Assembly (NCBI GenBank): GCA_011009095.1 | Contig: VTPC01000965.1 | Coordinates: 208,239-272,238 of the forward strand | Direction: 5' to 3' | DNA from: Ignelater luminosus | Taxonomy: Eukaryota > Arthropoda > Insecta > Coleoptera > Elateridae | DNA: 64,000 nt | Shown here: positions 59,600 to 64,000 of the stretch, one piece after another | Layout of the letters: every line of letters starts with the position of its first letter | Numbering within the stretch: the stretch's first letter is position 1 | Notes under the pieces: generated by a model | What the model saw: only the letters and a program-made list of their open reading frames with translations | The model's database searches: none | Told to the model about the DNA's origin: nothing | Program-made: the position numbers and the translations under genes

Positions 59600-60649
59600 G
59601 AAATAAAGCATAAAACAGGCTTCTGCGAATAGTTTAGTATATTCTCAGTAGATGGCAGCAGTATCTGTAAACAACGCGGGGCTTTCAAATATTTTATAAA
59701 ATATCCTTGAGAGCAGAACTATGCTTATGTTCAAAATATCTGATATCATTAGGTGTGATATCCTGTGTATATCATACATAAGATACAAAAACAAACAATA
59801 TTGGATATTTTGAACATATAATAGTTCTTTGAGAGGACAATTTAATATTATCATCATAACCAACAACACTGGAAGTGCAAATCAAATATGAATTTTTTAT
59901 TTTCGATTTTAAAAATATATGAACCATGATACCTTGATATTTAGTAAAACTGTAGTCAGATTATAACAAATAGGTTACTAAAGTCCTCATGGTGGAAACA
60001 TTTCATTTCTTGCATTCGTGTTCTTGGATTTGTTTAAGATGAGAGTATATTGTATAGCCATTTCATCCGCAGTGGGTTACCATGGCCAATCACAGAAACA
60101 AAACAACAGTAATTTTCATACTTCAGATTTTATTAGATTATACCGAATGTTACAGACATATAAAATCTAACACAATACAGTATTGATATTGCACATTAAA
60201 ACATTTACTGTTAAATTAACAAAAAATTTTAGTACTCACAGGCAGGGTTGAGTCAGTAAAATACTTCAGGTAAAATATATTTATTTTACACTTAAATATA
60301 ATGTAAAATATGTGCTTGTTTTTTTACATTTTTTACAGTAGAAAAACTAACATGTATAAAAGTGTATTTATTACTTTATAAAACAGCAAATCCTTATACT
60401 AAAAACAAAAATGATAAAAAATGTTACATACAACGTAACAGAATGGTTTACACTATCATTATGAAACAATATTAGTATTCTTCTGGTTTGTTCGAAACCA
60501 AACTTTTTAAAGTATAATATGCTAAACAATAGTTTCCTAGATTTGTCAAAAGTTAATCGATTGCGCACATCCAAATGCACATATGACCAATTAGAAAACA
60601 TTTAATATAATAAATAATTTAACAATTTCAAAGCAAGCTGGCTTTTAGC
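59600..60649. other. Intergenic stretch
   Basis: AT-rich with no recognised gene. Two related 'aaaatatc.tga.....agaactat'-like segments near 59695-59750 and 59800-59835 face each other as a weak inverted pair. Confidence 0.45.
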
Positions 60650-60918
60650 CTAAAATGTTCCTTGATAACCATATTCCAAACTGTTACTGGGGAAGACACA
60701 TTTTTTGAATGTAAAGGATGAAAAAATTCCTTTATTGTTTTTAAATTGTTCTAAAGCAATAAGGCCTGCATCTAATTCACTTATTAGAAAATCTTCAGCC
60801 TGTATATGTTGTTCATTGTTTAAACTATTACCCCTATATTTTGGATGTAAGAAGTTTGTTGTTAATTTTAAAATTAGTGTTAAAAAGTTAGAAAGCAAAC
60901 ACAAATAGCACTTTACCA
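60650..60918 (-). pseudogene. hAT-like transposase fragment, possibly exonised
   Basis: The minus strand reads TTNFLHPKYRGNSLNNEQHI, then QAEDFLISELDAGLIALEQF and NNKGIFSSFTF. This resembles the 'LLHPKYRG..L..EQ....A..F' segment of the hAT transposase RNase H-like domain. No other catalytic part is near. A splice acceptor (ccttag, exon from 60918) has the phase to follow THAP exon 2 and leads to the stop at 60650, so it might be the last exon of the THAP gene. This is speculative. Confidence 0.4.
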
Positions 60919-60919
60919 C

Positions 60920-61733
60920 TAAGGTAACTTATCAACTAGGATGCACCTAAGCACTAAATGTTATACAATACAAATTTGCTAATAAACTGCAGTACAGCCT
61001 TAATCTATTTAATTATAAGTAAAGATATGATAATTAAGTTAAAAAAACACCTCTCTGTGAATGATCCTTTTAATAACAATATCTTATGTCATTTTCTTTC
61101 CAACCTATTTAAAAAAATATAAATATGGACCATAATATGGTTGTTGTGGAAGAGAATTTTAAATTTACAACCACTGGTAAAACCAATCGACCGTATGCAG
61201 GGATGGGAATGTACAGAAAATTAGATATTACTATGTTACTACATTTACTAAGTCATAAATTAAAATTGTCGCAAATGAATGTAGTAAGTATAGTGAATTA
61301 CAAATTGGCATAATAAATTATGTGATTGGTTAAATTTCGATTTCACCGATATTTAAAAGCAAGCAAAAATAAAATAAACATAACCTAACAGCTTGAGCTA
61401 ATACTACAAAAGGCATCAACCACATACAATATTCTTGTTTATTAGTATATGCTTTAACTATGAATTAAACAATTCTGAAAATGAATTTGGTCGGGGTCGG
61501 AAAGCCCAAAATTATTACGGAAGTTTAGACTTTTTACATAAAAAATTAGATAATGGTCGAACAGGTGCTTTGTGTATGTACTATCTGCAATGCTCTGTTA
61601 AAAAATACTTCAGTAAAATACCACTTGCCTGCCAATAACAATCACAATAATTATATTTTTATAAAACGATCAGAAACATTTTATATATTTCTAATGGTTG
61701 TTAATTCCATATTACTGAGAAGATCCCATTTAC
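60920..61733. other. Stretch between hAT fragment and THAP exon 2
   Basis: Probably THAP gene intron. On the plus strand near 61550-61640 two overlapping frames give NGRTGALC and CTICNALLKNTSVKYHL. This resembles a decayed BED-type zinc finger (C-x2-C...H), perhaps the N-terminus of a hAT element in the opposite orientation. Confidence 0.3.
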
Positions 61734-61829
61734 CTATATATTTAGTTGTATATTTATCTAATAAAGTCATACGCATTTTCTTTGGAGGTATATGGATACT
61801 TGCTTCCAAATCATTGGACCCATCATCAT
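61734..61829 (-). CDS. THAP gene exon 2
   Basis: The minus-strand acceptor 'ttgtattgtag' and donor 'tatatag|gtaaat' bound 96 nt. Joined to exon 1 (one base in carry) it gives EFLHK-DDDGSNDLEASIHI then PPKKMRMTLLDKYTTKYI. The basic patch PPKKMRM could be a nuclear signal. One base is again carried out, so a further exon is expected. Confidence 0.65.
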
Positions 61830-61976
61830 CTACAATACAAAAACATACCATAAATAAATACCAAGTTTCTCTACAGTTCAACTTTTCAATGCAAATAAAT
61901 AAGTATATGCAGTATACATAAATAATTGCCCACATAATATTATATTAATTGTACTGTAATTGATCATTAGTTTTAC

Positions 61977-62256
61977 CTTTATGTAGAAATTCTGTGGGAA
62001 CAGCATCTACTTTTAAACTTCGGAGTCCACAAACGATGTCACTTGAAGCGAAATGCCTATCACATACATAAAACGATTTATGTAATTGGTCGTGTGACAA
62101 GTTTGCTAAACTAGGGTTGTTGGTGTTCTCTCTCCATGCTTCTATGATAGTTTCTGAGATTTTCCGGGGATTGGGAAACCGATGCCTACGGCTCACATTG
62201 TCTACACAACCACGAACACTACACTTTTTAGTCTTTATTTCAGACATTAAACTCAT
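61977..62256 (-). CDS. THAP-domain DNA-binding protein, exon 1
   Basis: THAP domains are C2CH zinc-binding DNA-recognition modules found in transcription factors and P-element-type transposases. From ATG 62256: C12SVRGC17, RFPNP (27-30 region), W41, C65DRH68 and the closing AVPTEFL give the complete C-x2-4-C...C-x2-H pattern plus the conserved Pro, Trp and AVPT-F motifs. The donor 'cataaag|gtaaaa' at 61977 is good. Only this exon and the 96-nt exon 2 are supported. The rest of the protein is not visible, so gene or transposon origin cannot be settled. Confidence 0.85.
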
Positions 62257-63390
62257 GATTAAAATCTATCTGATCTTAATGCTTTATCTATGAAGAAAAT
62301 CACTTAAAAGCAACCGCGTGCAACACTTCAAATTTGCTTCAAAATCAAACTCACGCGCTCACGCGCTCACGTCCAACTTTCAAAAGTAATTTTGTTTATA
62401 GATAGAAGCGGAAATAGCGGGAAATACAAATATCAGTTTTACCAATCTTGGAAAGTAATAACTGATACAGCGCCCTCTTAGAACTGATCTGTAACTAAAA
62501 TATATATGTTCAAGGTCGTCAATTTAGTTTCTCATATATCCCTATATAATGTATGGGAGACTGGCACAGAAAGTTTGTTGCAGTTTGTTGTGTTGGGCGT
62601 TGTCGGTGGACGGTGACCGATGGAGCAGAAGGCAAAGGGAAACTAGCGCGCGAAATTTAAAACTTGATAGAAAAGTGCTTGTTTTATTGATTTTCATAAG
62701 CAGGGTTGTGTTGGTTTGTGTGGTTATGTTTCCAATTTGCCGAATAAGAGCTGGTGTATCTTTGAGGACAGTTTTGTACAAACAGATTTTGCGAACCAAA
62801 TAAGAGGCTGTTTAAATTTTCGTGGCAATCATGTAGAATGCTGGTCCCACACTTAGACACTTATAACTCCTGTTATATCCAATTTACGTGAAAAATAAGG
62901 ACACCTTTGCAATCTTGAGGCTTTAATAAATACAAATAAACAGCCTGCTTTTCTCTTAATTGCGTATAAAAGCGAAAATAGTCTACTGATTCTGCTTTTG
63001 ATAATATTATTCCAGATCATAATTATTCTAGATAATGAAAAAGACACAGACGTCATATTATTAAAAATGACTGTTTTAATTTAATAATAGATACGTAAGT
63101 GTGTTTCTTTTTTAAGATTCAAGTTTTGCAGAGAAATGAAGAGGTTGAACGCTTGATTTTCTTTTATTATTGATATTTATTCACGTTGCTCATTACAGAA
63201 TACAAAATAGCTGATAGGGTCGTCTTAATGCTGACTAAATTGCATGAGTGTACAGCGTTTTTCAAAAAAATTGAGAATATATTAGGTCGGTAAACGTACG
63301 TTGGGTTGCCTAAAAACTCATTAAAGGTTAGCGCGTGACAAACGAGAAAACTTGCATTTCTTTGAGGAAACAACTACTTTCATAAACACA
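62257..63390. promoter_or_regulatory. Upstream region of THAP gene
   Basis: It contains 'cagcgccctcttagaactga' (62468-62490), the CTCF-like motif shared with the zinc-finger gene. Short repeats 'cacgcgctcacgcgctcac' near 62351 and GC-richer sequence to about 62650 look promoter-like. A plus-strand frame at 62549-62803 has no recognised motif. From 62850 it is ordinary AT-rich DNA. Confidence 0.4.
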
Positions 63391-63393
63391 CCC

Positions 63394-63500
63394 CGGTAAG
63401 GTGCGCATCGTGGACTAGTGGAGATGAAGCAAGGTGCAGTTCGTTTGAACCAGTTTATACACTTTTTGTTCCCAAATCGAACCCCGTTTTTTTTAATTTA
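63394..63500 (+). repeat. Weak tRNA-like / SINE-like patch
   Basis: 'tggactagtggagat' resembles an A box and 'gttcgtttgaacc' a B box, followed by 'aaatcgaaccccg' and a T run. No cloverleaf could be drawn with confidence. Confidence 0.25.
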
Positions 63501-63677
63501 ATTTTTTTAAATAAATTTTTTATTTTGATTTTAATTCTTCTGTTAATATACCTTTACTTTATATATTTATATACGCAATGCTGTTATGTTTATTGGACAT
63601 GTTTGCAAAAACTTCTTTTAACCGTTAAACGTTTTTAAACCTATGAAGTCGATTTATTATATTACTCTGTTGCAATA

Positions 63678-63889
63678 TTAATTAGTTTTTTCTTCGGTTA
63701 TGGTAACATAATATATTTTTTGTGATTAATTAACAAAAAAGTATATTATGTCATTTTAATTTTAACTTTTTTATATTTTATGATTCTACCGAAGAATACA
63801 ATAATAATTGTTGAAACGTCTAGAGAATAAAATAAACATTATAAAAGAAATGTTTATTTTTACCATAACCGAAAAAAAACTAATTAATA
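63678..63889. mobile_element. Small MITE-like element with ~27-bp TIRs
   Basis: 'aattagttttttcttcggtt' followed by 'atggtaa' at the left is inverted at the right ('ttaccataaccg' then 'aaaaaaaactaatt'). About 212 bp in all, with no coding content. The flanks (tta / aat) may hold a short target duplication. Confidence 0.65.
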
Positions 63890-64000
63890 ATACAAACAAA
63901 AGGTAAAAGAAATTACAATAATATAATTACTCTATTGCTTTGTATATATTTTTAGATAATGTATGCAATAATTCCTAAGCAATGTAAATGCGTTATTTTT

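Noticed and set aside
63394-63500. Functional tRNA gene
   Set aside because: Box-like sequences are present, but no consistent cloverleaf, anticodon arm or acceptor stem can be formed. Kept only as a weak SINE-like patch.
1-64000. CRISPR array, bacterial operon or rRNA
   Set aside because: No regularly spaced short repeats with unique spacers, no ribosome-binding sites before compact ORFs and no rRNA-like segment. All real genes have introns or animal domain types.

Overview
The window is AT-rich animal nuclear DNA, most likely from an insect. Genes are interrupted by short GT-AG introns, long non-coding stretches separate them, and fragments of mariner, Tc1, pogo and LINE elements are scattered throughout. 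No bacterial operon, CRISPR array or rRNA was seen.

Layout. Positions 1-16479 hold no convincing gene. This stretch carries AT-rich DNA, a ~162-bp tandem repeat (about 4560-6930), degenerate repeats (9780-11640) and two LINE fragments, one of them GC-rich. Positions 16480-35655 (+) hold a Cordon-bleu (Cobl) homologue in eight visible exons: a ubiquitin-like Cobl domain, basic/proline KRAP-like motifs, long disordered Ser/Asn-rich exons and one C-terminal WH2 actin-binding motif. Exon phases agree throughout. One exon has two phase-equivalent donors, so at least two isoforms are plausible. The Cobl introns contain satellites, a TIR-bounded minisatellite, Tc1 and mariner remnants, and a cluster of antisense LINE pieces.

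Positions 36600-43560 are repeat territory: a 286-bp tandem repeat, a probable solo LTR, one arm of a widely spaced inverted repeat, a decayed pogo/Tigger transposon and a 5'-truncated mariner. Next comes an intact nine-exon M13 (neprilysin-family) metallopeptidase (43660-46293, +). A decayed tandem copy lacking the catalytic half lies 10 kb downstream (53465-56030). Between them are a TIR-complete, internally deleted mariner and the second arm of the inverted repeat.

Positions 56990-64000 hold a ~420-bp fold-back element, a 15-finger C2H2 zinc-finger gene (57828-59282, -) built from repeated three-finger blocks, a hAT-like fragment, the first two coding exons of a THAP-domain gene (61734-62256, -), a weak tRNA-like/SINE-like patch and a small MITE. 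The host genes (actin nucleation, extracellular peptidase, two DNA-binding proteins) show no obvious functional link. The clearest signals are the alternative Cobl exon, the M13 duplication with an unusual active-site motif, the zinc-finger block expansion, and a CTCF-like motif shared by the zinc-finger and THAP upstream regions.
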